Positions 1 to 9,752 are shown, counted from the stretch's first letter. The stretch is DNA of 64,000 nt from an uncultured Methanobrevibacter sp. (GCF_946184425.1 NZ_CAMHFP010000004.1:24026-88025), one strand, 5' to 3'. Notes: generated from the sequence alone by a model not told the origin. Translations and numbers: made by a program.

Positions 1-188
1 TTTCTTATTTTTTCTTTAATGCATAATATTTAATAATAGTAAATTAAATATATATTATTCAATAAAAATATTTTTTCACATATTGTATTAATATTTTTAT
101 TTATTTCTCAATAATTTTAATTAAATTTATTTGAAATTCTAAAAATTTATAGAATTTTATTCGAATGAAATGAATAGAGGATTTTTAT

Positions 189-2891
189 ATGAACAAACAA
201 ACTATATTAACAGTAGGTAAATCAATAGTTATTATTTTGATTTTATTAGCTGTTGTTTTTGCATTAAAAGCTCCTGCTGCTGATTTGCCGGGTTTATCTG
301 ATAATCTCAAAGCGGAATATACAGATGCATCTGGTCTTCCTTATTTCAGTGAAATGGATTCATATTATAACTTAAGGTTGACAGAGAACTTTGCAGATCA
401 TGGTCATGTAGGAGATGAACTAAAAGATGGTAGTCCATGGGATATGCATAGGTATGCACCTTATGGAAATCAGGTTAATTATGAACTGGGTATCGTATAT
501 GTTACAAACTGGCTGCATGATGTGGTAAATTCTTTCTTTGGTGGAGATTATTCACTTAGGGAAGTTGCATTCTGGACTGGAGCAATTATTTCAACATTTG
601 CTGTAATTCCTGCATTCATATTTGCTAGAAGAATCTCAAACGATTGGGGAGCAATTGTTGCTACATTGATTATCGTTCTCGCTCCAAACTACTTTGCGCA
701 CACATTCCCAGGATTTTTCGATACAGATATGTTCTATTACATATTCTCACTGCTCTTTATATTCTTCTTTGTTGAATGTATTAGAACAGACAAAATTATT
801 TTAAAAGTAATTTATGCATTGATATCTATTTTATCAATAGGTTTATTCTCACAATCCTGGACAGGTTATATCTTTTACATTGGTTTAATGGGAATATTCT
901 CAATCGTATATTTAATTGCATGTTACATCTTTAATGTTGGCGATGACCAAAGCGAGTATTCAAGTAAATTGTCATGGTTTATTCACCATGATGCATTGCT
1001 GTCAATTGTGATTCTAGGTGTTATAGGATTTATAGGCCTTGCCGTATTTAGAGGATTTGACGGTGTATTAGGAATATTCGGAAGTTTAACTGGATTATTA
1101 AGTTTGCAATCTGCATCTAGGGTTGTAGGTGGTTTCCCTAACGTTCTTGTTTCCGTTGCAGAGATGCAAATTCCTTCAATGTTAGGTCCTGGAATGAATT
1201 CAATGTTCTTAGCTAATACCAACGGATTCATTAACGGTATTGGTGGAATTGCAGTGTTCTTCGCAGCATTATCCGTATTATACATATTAGTATCAAGGGC
1301 TTGGAAATTCAGAAAATCAGGAAAAGAAGTTAAAACTACTGGTAAACCTCAAAAAGGAAAAAGATTGTCTGCATCTAAAAAATTAGATGATGAACGTAAA
1401 TTCAAACTTTCACTGACCGATTTGAAATTCGGAGGTCATGATGAAATTTTATCCGATAAAAGACTGACAGTGCTCTATGCTACATTGTTTTTAGTGTGGG
1501 TTGTAATTACTGCTGTTGCTGTAACCAGAGGTTCAAGGTTCATTACAACAATCGTATTGCCGTTCGGATTATTGACAGGTTTATTTATAAGTTATATATC
1601 TGATTATATTAAGAACAGATTAAACAATGATAAATGGTTAGTTGTAATTTTATTATTCTGCGGATTCTTGGCTGCGGTTCCATTATCAACTATTAATCCT
1701 ATTTATGGAATTGCATTATTTGCAGTGATTGCAGCTATTGGTTTAGTAACCATTTACGGTATTAAACCTGATGCATCAGTAAAAGTTCCACTTAAAAAAT
1801 ATGCCGTTATTGCAGCAATCATTATTGCACTTGTCACTCCTACAGTCTGCGGAGCTTTCCAAACTTCTACTAATGTTGCTCCAGGTACTAGTGACCCAAT
1901 GTGGAATGCAATGCAATGGATTAATGAAACTCAATCAAATGACACTGTTATCACATCCTGGTGGGACTACGGTTACCTCTTCGAGATTGCTGCTGATAAG
2001 CAAGTAACCTTCGACGGAGGTTCTCAGACAGGAAGCCGTGCTTTTTGGCTGGGTAAAGCAATGACTACGGATAATTTGGATCTGTCTGTGGGTATATTTA
2101 GAATGTTGGATACTACTGGTGAAAATGCAACTGCGATGCTGGTCAATATTACTGGAGATTCAGGTAAATCTGTTGATATTTTACTTGATGTTCTACCAAA
2201 ATCAGAGAGTGATGCTCAAAAAACTTTGGTTGACAAATATAAATTAACTTCAGCACAGGCCAGTGATCTTGTCAAGTTAACACATCCTGCAAATCCACGT
2301 CCTGTTACATTTGTAGCATCTTCAGATATGCTTGGAAAAGCTGGTTGGTGGACTTACTTCGGTAATTGGAACTTTAAAAACCAATCTTCTGAAAACTATC
2401 AGTATTTAGTACCTTACCATACAATTAAAGTAAACCCTGGTCAAACAGGCAACTTCAATTTGATGGATGAATACGGTATGAAAGTGGACATGATTATTGA
2501 AAGAGGAACAGGAAACAATACAACTAATGCTCATATCGAAACTTCACGCAGTGACAATGGTGAGAAAATCATGATTAACGATACAGAATATAATCCATAT
2601 AAGGCATCACATCTTATTGTGATTGAAAATAATCAAATCATGAAAAACGAATCAGTCAAAGGCGCTTCTGATGGAAACTTCACTATATTCTTAATCGGTA
2701 GCGACAATGAGTATACACCATTCGTTATGAGTAATGAGTTGACAAATTCCATGTTTACTAGACTATACCTGTTAGGTGGTGCAGGTCAAGATCAATTTAC
2801 TCTTGTGCATGCAGAACCTGGTGTAATGCTGTTCAATGTAAACTTTGACGGCAGCAACTCAACCAGTACAAATACAACATCTGGCAATTAG
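189..2891 (+). CDS. aglB: Archaeal oligosaccharyltransferase (STT3/AglB), N-glycosylation
   Basis: Transfers the lipid-linked glycan to Asn in Asn-X-Ser/Thr sites of exported proteins; acts in the membrane with the catalytic face outward. The 900-residue protein has an N-terminal membrane segment (about 10-28) followed by E55-M-D57 in the first external loop, the acidic site expected to bind metal. D178-T-D180 is the second acidic motif. Many hydrophobic segments run to about residue 560, and the hallmark WWDYG is at 591-595, opening the soluble C-terminal domain. Length and motif order fit the family. The ATG at 189 follows AGAGGA. A perfect hairpin starts inside the stop codon. The target-rich adhesins of the 13-57 kb island are plausible substrates (inference). 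Identification is secure. Confidence 0.95.
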   Translation: MNKQTILTVGKSIVIILILLAVVFALKAPAADLPGLSDNLKAEYTDASGLPYFSEMDSYYNLRLTENFADHGHVGDELKDGSPWDMHRYAPYGNQVNYELGIVYVTNWLHDVVNSFFGGDYSLREVAFWTGAIISTFAVIPAFIFARRISNDWGAIVATLIIVLAPNYFAHTFPGFFDTDMFYYIFSLLFIFFFVECIRTDKIILKVIYALISILSIGLFSQSWTGYIFYIGLMGIFSIVYLIACYIFNVGDDQSEYSSKLSWFIHHDALLSIVILGVIGFIGLAVFRGFDGVLGIFGSLTGLLSLQSASRVVGGFPNVLVSVAEMQIPSMLGPGMNSMFLANTNGFINGIGGIAVFFAALSVLYILVSRAWKFRKSGKEVKTTGKPQKGKRLSASKKLDDERKFKLSLTDLKFGGHDEILSDKRLTVLYATLFLVWVVITAVAVTRGSRFITTIVLPFGLLTGLFISYISDYIKNRLNNDKWLVVILLFCGFLAAVPLSTINPIYGIALFAVIAAIGLVTIYGIKPDASVKVPLKKYAVIAAIIIALVTPTVCGAFQTSTNVAPGTSDPMWNAMQWINETQSNDTVITSWWDYGYLFEIAADKQVTFDGGSQTGSRAFWLGKAMTTDNLDLSVGIFRMLDTTGENATAMLVNITGDSGKSVDILLDVLPKSESDAQKTLVDKYKLTSAQASDLVKLTHPANPRPVTFVASSDMLGKAGWWTYFGNWNFKNQSSENYQYLVPYHTIKVNPGQTGNFNLMDEYGMKVDMIIERGTGNNTTNAHIETSRSDNGEKIMINDTEYNPYKASHLIVIENNQIMKNESVKGASDGNFTIFLIGSDNEYTPFVMSNELTNSMFTRLYLLGGAGQDQFTLVHAEPGVMLFNVNFDGSNSTSTNTTSGN

Positions 2892-2921
2892 ATTAGGAGT
2901 TTCCTAATCTTTCTTTTTTTT
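2890..2921 (+). terminator. Hairpin plus T-tract after aglB
   Basis: An 8-bp perfect stem, AGATTAGG (2890-2897) and CCTAATCT (2903-2910), has a 5-nt loop and is followed by a T-rich run. The left arm begins with the AG of the TAG stop codon, so the stop lies inside the stem. The next gene starts only about 50 bp downstream, so read-through or attenuation is possible. Confidence 0.7.
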
Positions 2922-2941
2922 ATTTTACTTATGGTGATTTT

Positions 2942-4036
2942 ATGGGAATAGAGGAGAAAATAAAAGATATAGAAGAAGAGATTCAAAAGACACCATATAA
3001 TAAAGCTACTTCACACCATATCGGAAAACTTAAGGCTAAATTATCAAAGCTTAAGGAAGAATCTTTGCAAAGAAGCAGCGGCGGTTCTAAAGGTCAAGGT
3101 TTTCATGTTAAAAAAACCGGGGATGCTACTGTAGTTCTTGTGGGATTTCCTTCTGTAGGTAAATCTACTCTCTTAAATAATATTACAAACGCTGAAAGTA
3201 AAGTTGGAGCTTATCAATTCACAACTTTAGATATTGTTCCGGGCGTAATGGAACATAAAAATGCTAAAATTCAGGTTTTCGATATTCCGGGAATTATCAC
3301 CGGTGCAAGTAGTGGTAAAGGAAGAGGTAAAGAAATTCTATCTGTTGCAAGAACTGCTGACTTGATATTGGTTGTGCTGGACACTTTAAATCCACAGCAT
3401 ATTGATGTAATTTTAAACGAGTTAAGAGCTATTGGAATAAGGCCGAATGAGCAACCTCCTGATGTTACTGTTAAAAGGAAAAAGCTTGGTGGTGTAAAAG
3501 TTTCATCAACTTGTCCGTTATCTCATTTGGATGAAAAAACAATAAGGTCCATACTTAATGAATATGGATATATCAATGCTGATGTACTCTTTAGAGATGA
3601 TGTGACAATGGACCAGTTCATTGATGTTCTTGACAGGAACAAATCATACGTTCCAATGCTGGTTCTATTGAATAAAGTGGATTTGGTTGACGACGCTTAT
3701 ATTAAAGAGCTTAAGAAATATATTCCTGAGTTTATTCCAATTTCTGCGGATAAAAATACAAATATTGATGAGTTGAAAGATATAATATTTGATAATTTGG
3801 ATTTGGTTAGAGTATATTTAAAACCTCAAGGAAGAAAAGCAGATATGGAAGATCCTCTGGTTATTAAAAAAGGTTCTACAGTAATTGATGCCTGTAGGAA
3901 ATTACACAGGGAATTTGTTAAAAACTTTAGACATGCTAAAGTTTGGGGAACTTCTGTTAAGTTTCCGGGACAAAAAGTCGGTCCTGACCATGTACTTGAA
4001 GATGAAGATGTTTTAAGAATTATTTTAAAGAAATAA
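2942..4036 (+). CDS. DRG-family GTP-binding protein with TGS domain
   Basis: A translation-associated GTPase of the Obg/DRG superfamily. The 364 residues begin with a charged helical segment (1-50, many Lys/Glu). The G domain follows, with the P-loop GFPSVGKST at about 69-77, a switch II DIPG with a following glycine-rich stretch, and the guanine-specificity motif NKVD at about 244-247. A C-terminal TGS domain (about 288-364) ends in [13 protein letters not shown]. This is the layout of archaeal and eukaryotic DRG proteins, which are thought to act on ribosomes; the exact role in archaea is not known. ATG 2942 is preceded by GGTGATTTT. A T-rich tract follows the stop. Confidence 0.93.
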   Translation: MGIEEKIKDIEEEIQKTPYNKATSHHIGKLKAKLSKLKEESLQRSSGGSKGQGFHVKKTGDATVVLVGFPSVGKSTLLNNITNAESKVGAYQFTTLDIVPGVMEHKNAKIQVFDIPGIITGASSGKGRGKEILSVARTADLILVVLDTLNPQHIDVILNELRAIGIRPNEQPPDVTVKRKKLGGVKVSSTCPLSHLDEKTIRSILNEYGYINADVLFRDDVTMDQFIDVLDRNKSYVPMLVLLNKVDLVDDAYIKELKKYIPEFIPISADKNTNIDELKDIIFDNLDLVRVYLKPQGRKADMEDPLVIKKGSTVIDACRKLHREFVKNFRHAKVWGTSVKFPGQKVGPDHVLEDEDVLRIILKK

Positions 4037-4056
4037 TTCTTCTTTTTTTATATTTT
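4033..4056 (+). terminator. U-rich tract after DRG GTPase
   Basis: T-rich run (TTCTTCTTTTTTTATATTTTTT) directly after the stop codon without a clear hairpin. Archaeal termination in euryarchaea commonly needs only such a U-rich tract, so this is a plausible weak terminator just before the kinase gene at 4065. Confidence 0.4.
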
Positions 4057-4064
4057 TTGATATT

Positions 4065-4610
4065 ATGAACAATGCTATTTTTATTAGTGGCACTCCGTGT
4101 ACCGGGAAAACCACAGTCAGTGAAGTTTTAGCTGATAGATTAGACTGTAAACTAATTAAAATCAATGATTTGGCTATTGAAAACAATTTTGTTTTGGGAA
4201 TTGATGAAGATAAAGGTTATAAGGTCATTGATATTGACAGTCTTAATGAAAAAGTTTTAGAAATTATTGATTCCAATGATGGGATGATTATTTTTGAAGG
4301 ACATCTGTCTCATTTATGTGATGGTGCGGATAAGGTTATCATTTTAAGAGTCAGGCCTGAAATATTGGAAAAACGTCTTGCAAAGCGCAAGTATTCCAAA
4401 GCTAAAATCCGTGAAAATCTTGAAGCTGAGGCAATGGGTGTGTGCAGTGCTGAAGCTTTTGATAAATATGGAGATAATGTGTTTGAAATTGATGTAACTG
4501 ATTTAAGTATAGACGATACTTCTGATTTGATCAATTGTGTTATTTCTGGTAATGGCGACTTTCATGTAGGAAGCGTCGACTTTATGGATTGGTTATTAAA
4601 TAATTTCTGA
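4065..4610 (+). CDS. Fap7/AK6-like adenylate kinase family NTPase
   Basis: A small nucleoside-monophosphate-kinase-fold protein of 181 residues. The P-loop GTPCTGKTT is at about 9-17, an RVRP segment with following RKYS corresponds to the LID region, and the C-terminal half matches the short archaeal 'putative adenylate kinase' type. Family members related to eukaryotic Fap7/AK6 have adenylate kinase/ATPase activity and a role in small-subunit ribosome maturation; that role here is inference from the family. It follows the DRG GTPase by 28 bp in the same direction, with no strong ribosome binding site before ATG 4065. Alternative: a general archaeal adenylate or cytidylate kinase-like enzyme. 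Confidence 0.85.
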   Translation: MNNAIFISGTPCTGKTTVSEVLADRLDCKLIKINDLAIENNFVLGIDEDKGYKVIDIDSLNEKVLEIIDSNDGMIIFEGHLSHLCDGADKVIILRVRPEILEKRLAKRKYSKAKIRENLEAEAMGVCSAEAFDKYGDNVFEIDVTDLSIDDTSDLINCVISGNGDFHVGSVDFMDWLLNNF

Positions 4611-4736
4611 TGATGAAATAATTTTCATATTTTCTTATTTTTTTTAAATTTATAATATGAACTGGTTTTTTTTTAATTGTGTGTAATCACTTAATTAAAA
4701 TTAGTATAATTACTTAAATAAATAATTTTGGTAGAT

Positions 4737-6020
4737 ATGATGAAGAAATATATTCCACGATACGTAGATGAAGAATTAAAGGATATTTTGGAGTGTATGG
4801 GTGCTGTTTTAATTGTAGGTCCAAAATGGTGTGGAAAAACAACCAACTGCTTCTCAATTTGCTAAATCAATAATTGAATTGCAACATCCAAATTAGGTAA
4901 TGCATATATTGATTTGGCTGAAAATGATCCTTTATTATTATTGGAGGGAGAAAAACCCTTATTAATAGATGAATGGCAGATGGTTCCAAAATTATGGGAT
5001 GCTGTAAGGTATTCAGTAGATAAAAATGAAGGTTATGGACTTTATATATTAGACTGGTTCTACTGTTGTTGATAACTCTAAAATAATGCACAGTGGAGTT
5101 GGAAGGATTCATAGATTAATTATGAGGCCTATGAGCTTGTATGAAAGTGGTGATTCTAACGGTAAAATTTCATTGATGGATATATTTAATGATAAAAATG
5201 TTAAAATTAATGGAATAAATTCAAATTTATCATTAAAAGATTTAATTTTTTTAGCTGCTCGTGGAGGTTGGCCTGAAACTTTAAATATTCCGGATAAAGA
5301 GAAACAATAAAAAGTTGTTTCTTCTTATTTCACTAACATTTGTCATGATGTTGCATTTAGTATAGATAATGTAAAACGAGATTCACAAATATTTGAAGCA
5401 ATTCTTAGGTCATATTCTCGTAATATTTCCACATTGGTTAATAATTCTAAGATAATGTCAGATATCGAAGAGAATTATGGCAGAATTTCTGAACCAACTT
5501 TTTACTCTTATATAAGTGTTTTAAAAAAATTATTTGTTATAGATAATATTCCGGCATGGGCTCCAAATATCCGATCTAAACAAAAAATTAGAAAAACTGA
5601 TAAAAAAGAATTTATAGATCCATCAATTGCAATTGCAGGACTTAATGTTACTCCAGACATGTTATTGTATGATTTGGAAACTTTTGGATTTATTTTCGAA
5701 ACTTTATGTATACGTGATTTAAAGGTATATTCTGCACCCTTTGGCGGTAAAGTATTGTATTATAATGATGGTACTTTGGATGTTGATTGTGTTTTACAAC
5801 TAGCTGACGGGCGATATGGCCTAATTGAATTCAGATTAGGGGATAAAAGGATTGAAGGTGCAAAACTTTATTAAAAATTGATAAATTAATCAAAGATAAA
5901 ATTGCAAATGGCAATATTCACATTCCAGAACCAAGTTTTTTAGCAGTTATAACTGGCGATAATATTGTTCGGGTAAGAAAAGATGGAGTTATGGTAATTC
6001 CAATAGGCACATTAAGATAA
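4737..6020 (+). pseudogene. Decayed AAA-type ATPase with DUF4143-like C-terminus
   Basis: Reading across frames rebuilds one protein. The start at 4737 gives MMKKYIPRY and a P-loop GPKWCGKTT, then a frameshift near 4850. An in-frame stop lies near 4894, another frameshift near 5050 (LTGSTVVDNSK follows), a stop at 5308-5310 and a further frameshift near 5870; the original stop seems to be TAA 6018-6020. Pieces include a Walker B-like LLIDEWQ, the sensor-like LTGST, and a C-terminal nuclease-like segment around 5700-5850. The whole resembles the ATPases with AAA and DUF4143 domains that are common, often multicopy and often decayed, in Methanobrevibacter. At least five lesions make function very unlikely. 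ATG fragments such as 5434-5874 should not be called as genes. Confidence 0.85.
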
Positions 6021-6083
6021 TTATCAATTAAATATTTTTTATTTTTTCTTGTTTTTTGCAAAAAATTTCATTAATTCACAACA

Positions 6084-6091
6084 TTTATAAA
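6084..6091 (+). promoter_or_regulatory. TATA-box candidate before the RNase P/YhbY genes
   Basis: TTTATAAA at 6084-6091 in the gap after the pseudogene. Initiation would be expected about 25 nt downstream, giving a leader of roughly 120 nt before the TTG at 6233. A small inverted repeat, ATTAACC-TAA-GGTTAAT (6124-6140), lies near the predicted start of the transcript. Confidence 0.45.
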
Positions 6092-6232
6092 GGGTAATAA
6101 ACATATTTATTCTTAATATTCATATTAACCTAAGGTTAATTTTTAACTATGGTTTTTGTTTTAATTTGCGCAAATCATTTTAATTCAATTTTGAATATTA
6201 TATCCTATTTTCATTATTATGAGGAGGATATT

Positions 6233-6598
6233 TTGAGTAGAGGAAAAAGACCAAAGTGGATGATTGATATAGCTATTGAAAGGATGAATATTCTTTTTGA
6301 ACGTGCTGAGATGGAATTCATCACCCATCCTGAGCGCAGTAATCGCTATGTTGAGCTTGCCTTAAAGTTATCCACAAAGTACAATACTAAAATTCCAGAA
6401 AAATGGCGAAGAAGATATTGTAGGAAATGTAAGAAATTCCTTTACCCAGGTCATAATTGCACCGTCCGGCTAATTAACTCAGAAGTTAATATTTTTTGTG
6501 GTGAATGTGGCCATGTTATGAAAATTCCTTATCACAAGGAAAAGAAAATTAAAAGGAGAGCTAAATATGAGTCAATCAAAAAAAGAAATGATGAATAG
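6233..6598 (+). CDS. rnp4: Ribonuclease P protein component 4 (Rpp21/Rpr2 family)
   Basis: Protein subunit of archaeal RNase P, which trims the 5' leader of tRNA precursors. A start at TTG 6233 is chosen because GAGGAGG (6221-6227) sits just upstream and the protein then begins SRGKRPKWM, typical of the family. A longer frame opening at ATG 6149 would add 28 unrelated hydrophobic residues. The 121-residue protein has a basic helical N-terminal half and a zinc ribbon with CRKC, a following Cys in GHNC and CGEC, ending in a Lys/Arg-rich tail. The next gene starts 32 bp before this one stops, so the two are translationally coupled. Confidence 0.93.
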   Translation: MSRGKRPKWMIDIAIERMNILFERAEMEFITHPERSNRYVELALKLSTKYNTKIPEKWRRRYCRKCKKFLYPGHNCTVRLINSEVNIFCGECGHVMKIPYHKEKKIKRRAKYESIKKRNDE

Positions 6599-6824
6599 AG
6601 CTCTTTCCGCGATGACAATTAATATTGGTAAAGCTGGTGTTAATGACAATGTTATTGAAGAGATTAAACGCCAACTTAAAGCTAATGAAATTGTTAAACT
6701 TAAATTTGCAAAAAATATCGCTAGAGATAAAGATGATTATATCGACGAAATTGTCACAAAAACTAGAGCCAAGCTCATAGACGTTAGAGGACATGTTGCT
6801 GTAATCTACAAGAAAAAGCCTTAA
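6567..6824 (+). CDS. YhbY/CRM-domain RNA-binding protein
   Basis: An 85-residue CRM-domain protein (YhbY family), a compact fold that binds ribosomal precursor RNA in bacteria and introns in chloroplasts. Visible family features are the NIGKAGVNDNVIEEIKRQL start, VKLKFAKN, and the glycine-containing DVRGHVAVIYKK end. ATG 6567 follows AAAAGGAGAG. It overlaps the RNase P component gene, and this pairing is a usual archaeal arrangement. Probably a ribosome-assembly factor. Confidence 0.9.
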   Translation: MSQSKKEMMNRALSAMTINIGKAGVNDNVIEEIKRQLKANEIVKLKFAKNIARDKDDYIDEIVTKTRAKLIDVRGHVAVIYKKKP

Positions 6825-6918
6825 ACATTATAAATTTAGAGTTACAGGCCCTATTTTTTTAGGTCTTAAATTTACAGTGGATTAAGCTACAATAATAAAT
6901 AAATATTGGAGAATTAAT

Positions 6919-7356
6919 ATGACTACTGTATTTGATGTACCTGCAGATTTATTAATTGAAAAAGTCGCAGATGAATTTAAAAACAATGATAAAATCAATT
7001 CCCCTGCATGGTCCAATTTTGTTAAAACTGGTGTTCACAAAGAAAGAAAACCAGAAAACGCAGATTGGTGGTATGTAAGAACTGCTTCTATCATCAGAAG
7101 GGTTTACATGGATGGTCCTGTAGGAGTAATGAGTTTAAGAACTTTCTACGGTGGTAAAAAAGACCGTGGTGTACGTCCTGAAGTATTCAGAAAAGGTAGC
7201 GGATCTATTATCAGACACGCACTTCACCAATTAGAAGACGCAGGATATGTGGAAAAAGTTGAAGGTGGAAGAGTTGTCAGTCCAGCAGGAAGATCATTCT
7301 TAGATAAAATTTCTGCTGAAATCATTAAAGATATTCCTGAACTTGAAAAATACTAA
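6919..7356 (+). CDS. rps19e: 30S ribosomal protein S19e
   Basis: Archaeal/eukaryotic-specific small-subunit protein needed for 18S/16S maturation and head assembly. The 145 residues match the family throughout: [12 protein letters not shown] at the start, the [15 protein letters not shown] segment, the [12 protein letters not shown] motif and a C-terminal winged-helix-like [11 protein letters not shown] 6919 follows TTGGAG. First gene of the ribosomal run; a TATA-like ATTATAAAT lies near 6827-6836. Confidence 0.97.
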   Translation: MTTVFDVPADLLIEKVADEFKNNDKINSPAWSNFVKTGVHKERKPENADWWYVRTASIIRRVYMDGPVGVMSLRTFYGGKKDRGVRPEVFRKGSGSIIRHALHQLEDAGYVEKVEGGRVVSPAGRSFLDKISAEIIKDIPELEKY

Positions 7357-7377
7357 TTATAATTCGGAGAGTTTGAT

Positions 7378-7743
7378 ATGAGCGATTTAGATGAAATTCG
7401 TCAAAAGAGAATGGCTGAATTACAAGCTCAACAAGCTGCTATGCAAAATCAACAAATGCAGCAACAACAAGCTGCTGCTCAAGCACAACAGCAAGAAGCA
7501 CAAAGACGTCAGTTCGAAGCTCAGAAAAAGCAAATTTTGGGTCAGATCATGACTCCTGAAGCTCGTACTAGATTAGGAAATCTCAAATTAACTAAACCGG
7601 AACTTGTTGAACAAATTGAACTTCAGTTAATTCAATCAGCCCAAGCTGGTAGTTTAAGAGGTAAAGTTACTGACGACCAATTAAAAGTCTTATTAAGACA
7701 AATTGCTGGTCAGAAAAGAGAAATTAAAATTACAAGGAAATAA
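7378..7743 (+). CDS. PDCD5-family DNA-binding protein
   Basis: A 121-residue archaeal homologue of PDCD5/TFAR19 (known from MTH1615 in a related methanogen). A helical N-terminus with an unusually Gln-rich stretch (about 15-50) is followed by the conserved core around ILGQIMTPEARTRLGNLKL and a basic end, KREIKITRK. Its cellular role in archaea is unsettled; structure work describes nucleic acid binding, and in eukaryotes PDCD5 works with the chaperonin CCT. It sits 21 bp after S19e with GGAGAG before ATG 7378, in a run also encoding prefoldin. Confidence 0.93.
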   Translation: MSDLDEIRQKRMAELQAQQAAMQNQQMQQQQAAAQAQQQEAQRRQFEAQKKQILGQIMTPEARTRLGNLKLTKPELVEQIELQLIQSAQAGSLRGKVTDDQLKVLLRQIAGQKREIKITRK

Positions 7744-7748
7744 TATCG

Positions 7749-8333
7749 ATGAAAGCTGGTGTATTATATAGTGGTGGTAAAGATTCGTCTTTTATGGCAG
7801 TTATGCTTAAAAGATTGGGTCTTGATGTTGAATTATGCACTGCTAACTTTGGTGTTTACAAATCATACATTCCAGCATCAAAATCAGCAAAGGCATTAGG
7901 TTTTAATCACAGGGTCCTTGATTTGGACATTGAACTGTTGGATAAGACCTGCGACATGATATTGCATGATGGATTTCCAAATGATGGAATCAAGTTCATT
8001 CATGAAAATGTCATTGAAAAAGTTGCTGAAGAATATGATATTATTGCCGATGGAACAAGAAGGGATGATAGAACTCCAAAACTCAATATCAATCAGATAA
8101 GAAGTCTTGAAGATAGAAAAGATGTTCAGTATATTAATTTGGACAGTTTTGGTCACAAATCTGTAAAATTGATAACATCTAATTTATTTGAAATTTCTCA
8201 TGAAAAATCTAACAAGGATAACAGTTCTGATTATGAGGTTGAAATAAGGACTTTGATTGATGAAAAAGGAGGAAACTCATTGGATATTTTCCCGGAACAT
8301 TATCAAACTCGTGTTATTGGATATAAAAAATAA
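7749..8333 (+). CDS. PP-loop (adenine nucleotide alpha hydrolase) superfamily protein
   Basis: A 194-residue protein with the PP-loop SGGKDS at 8-13 and a Rossmann-type alpha/beta pattern, as in ATP pyrophosphatases that adenylate tRNA or small substrates. Additional conserved-looking residues are DGTRRDDR near 102-109 and ISHEKS near 152. It starts 5 bp after the PDCD5-like gene and is embedded between ribosomal genes, suggesting tRNA or translation-related modification (inference). Substrate not identifiable from sequence alone. Alternatives include a QueC-like or ThiI-like fold relative. Confidence 0.8.
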   Translation: MKAGVLYSGGKDSSFMAVMLKRLGLDVELCTANFGVYKSYIPASKSAKALGFNHRVLDLDIELLDKTCDMILHDGFPNDGIKFIHENVIEKVAEEYDIIADGTRRDDRTPKLNINQIRSLEDRKDVQYINLDSFGHKSVKLITSNLFEISHEKSNKDNSSDYEVEIRTLIDEKGGNSLDIFPEHYQTRVIGYKK

Positions 8334-8353
8334 TTATTGTTACAGGTGAGAAA

Positions 8354-8509
8354 ATGAGTAGAAATAAACCATTAGCTAAAAAATTAAGAATGGCAAAAGC
8401 AAACAAACAAAATAGGAGAATTCCAATCTGGGCTTATGCTAAAACTAACCGTAAACTTAGATACAGACCAAAACCTAGACATTGGAGAAGAAACAGTCTT
8501 AAATTATAA
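8354..8509 (+). CDS. rpl39e: 50S ribosomal protein L39e
   Basis: A 51-residue, highly basic protein reading [20 protein letters not shown] at the start and WRRNSLKL at the end, with the conserved IPIWAYAKT centre. L39e lines the polypeptide exit tunnel in archaea and eukaryotes. ATG 8354 lies 4 nt after GGTGA. It is followed 12 bp later by L31e, the usual archaeal order. Confidence 0.97.
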   Translation: MSRNKPLAKKLRMAKANKQNRRIPIWAYAKTNRKLRYRPKPRHWRRNSLKL

Positions 8510-8521
8510 TGAGGGGTTATT

Positions 8522-8767
8522 ATGGAAAGAGTTTACACAATTCCACTTAGAAATGTGAAAAATGTTAAAAGGACTATCAGAGCTCCTAGAGCTATCAGAG
8601 AAGTTAAAAACTTTTTAACCAAACACATGAAAGCTGAAGAAGTTAAAATTGATGAATCTATCAATCATGCTATTTGGGAAAGAGGTATCCAAAAAATACC
8701 TTCTAAAATTACTGTAAAAGCAGTTAAAGATGATGATGGTATTGTACAAGCTACTTTAGCTGAATAG
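8522..8767 (+). CDS. rpl31e: 50S ribosomal protein L31e
   Basis: Archaeal/eukaryotic large-subunit protein located near the tunnel exit. The 81 residues include [20 protein letters not shown] and [16 protein letters not shown], which fit the family end to end. ATG 8522 follows GAGGGGTT. Member of the conserved L39e-L31e-aIF6-LX-prefoldin-FtsY cluster. Confidence 0.97.
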   Translation: MERVYTIPLRNVKNVKRTIRAPRAIREVKNFLTKHMKAEEVKIDESINHAIWERGIQKIPSKITVKAVKDDDGIVQATLAE

Positions 8768-8812
8768 CTATCGTACCTTTTACCATGCTATTGAGTGATG
8801 TGAGGTGACAAT

Positions 8813-9484
8813 ATGTTGAAAAGAGTCGATATAGTAGGAAATCCGAATGTAGGAGTGTTTATTTTAGCAACTGATGATTTAGCAATTGTTCCTTATACTC
8901 TTTTAGATGAAAAAGCAGATATTATTAAGGAAACTTTAGATGTAGATGTTGTTAAGTCTTCTATATCAGGTAGTAGTCTCATTGGAGCTTTAGCTGTTGC
9001 TAATTCAAATGGTATCGTTGTTTCCCCACATGCGTTAGATAGAGAAATTGAACAATTTGAAAAGCTTGGTTTAAATGTAGCAACACTTCCGGGCCAATAC
9101 ACTGCTGTAGGTAATATTATTGCAGCAAACGATAATGGTGCTATTGCAAGTCCGTTCTTGGAAGATGAAGCTATTCAGGTAGTTGAAGAAACTTTGGACG
9201 TTGATGTAAAATCTGCTTCCATTGTCGGAAGTGACATTATCGGATCTATGATTTCTGTTACTAACAAAGGATTTTTAATGAGTGGCCAGGCTATTAATAG
9301 TGAAATTAATTTTGCTCAAGAAGTATTTGGTGTAGAAGGAGACATTGGTACTGTGGGTAAAGGTATTCCTTTAGTTGGTGCATGCATCATTTCCAATTCT
9401 AATGGTGCAATTGTTGCTAAAGACAGTACTGGTCCTGAAATGGCTAGAGTTGAAGAAGCATTAGGCTTTTTAGATGATTTTTAA
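8813..9484 (+). CDS. eif6: Translation initiation factor 6 (aIF6), ribosome anti-association factor
   Basis: Binds the large subunit and prevents premature 30S-50S joining. The 223-residue protein shows the pseudo-symmetric pentein repeats of the family, with five related segments such as NPNVGVFI, NSNGIVVSP, NDNGAIASP, TNKGFLMSG and NSNGAIVAK. Length is standard. ATG 8813 sits 4 nt after GGTGA. It precedes ribosomal protein LX by 24 bp. Confidence 0.97.
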   Translation: MLKRVDIVGNPNVGVFILATDDLAIVPYTLLDEKADIIKETLDVDVVKSSISGSSLIGALAVANSNGIVVSPHALDREIEQFEKLGLNVATLPGQYTAVGNIIAANDNGAIASPFLEDEAIQVVEETLDVDVKSASIVGSDIIGSMISVTNKGFLMSGQAINSEINFAQEVFGVEGDIGTVGKGIPLVGACIISNSNGAIVAKDSTGPEMARVEEALGFLDDF

Positions 9485-9508
9485 TTAATATATCATGAGG
9501 GATTTAAT

Positions 9509-9733
9509 ATGATAACAAAAATTTACAGAGTTAAAGGTACTTTTGTAATGGGCGATGAATATCATAAGTTTACCAAAGAATACAAAGCTACTTGTGAGGC
9601 TGATGTAGAAGATAAAATCTATCAACGTTTCGGAAGTAAACATGGTATCAACAGGAACCAAATTTCAATTAATGAAATTGTAGAAATTGCTCCTGAAGAT
9701 GTTGAAGACCCAATTGTAAAAGAAATTTTATAA
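9509..9733 (+). CDS. rplX: 50S ribosomal protein L18Ae (LX)
   Basis: Short archaeal LX protein, 74 residues, homologous to part of eukaryotic L18a (eL20). Family features are KIYRVKGTF near the start, the central KEYKATCEADVEDKIYQRFGSKHG and the acidic end. ATG 9509 follows GAGGG. Position between aIF6 and prefoldin alpha is the normal archaeal order. Confidence 0.95.
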   Translation: MITKIYRVKGTFVMGDEYHKFTKEYKATCEADVEDKIYQRFGSKHGINRNQISINEIVEIAPEDVEDPIVKEIL

Positions 9734-9752
9734 ATGCATTTAAGGTGTAATT

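Noticed and set aside
5434..5874. Free-standing 146-residue gene.
   Set aside because: It is the C-terminal fragment of the broken AAA ATPase and continues in other frames on both sides.
6149..6232. N-terminal extension of the RNase P component 4 gene from ATG 6149.
   Set aside because: The added 28 residues are hydrophobic and unlike the family, and a GAGGAGG motif places the start at TTG 6233.
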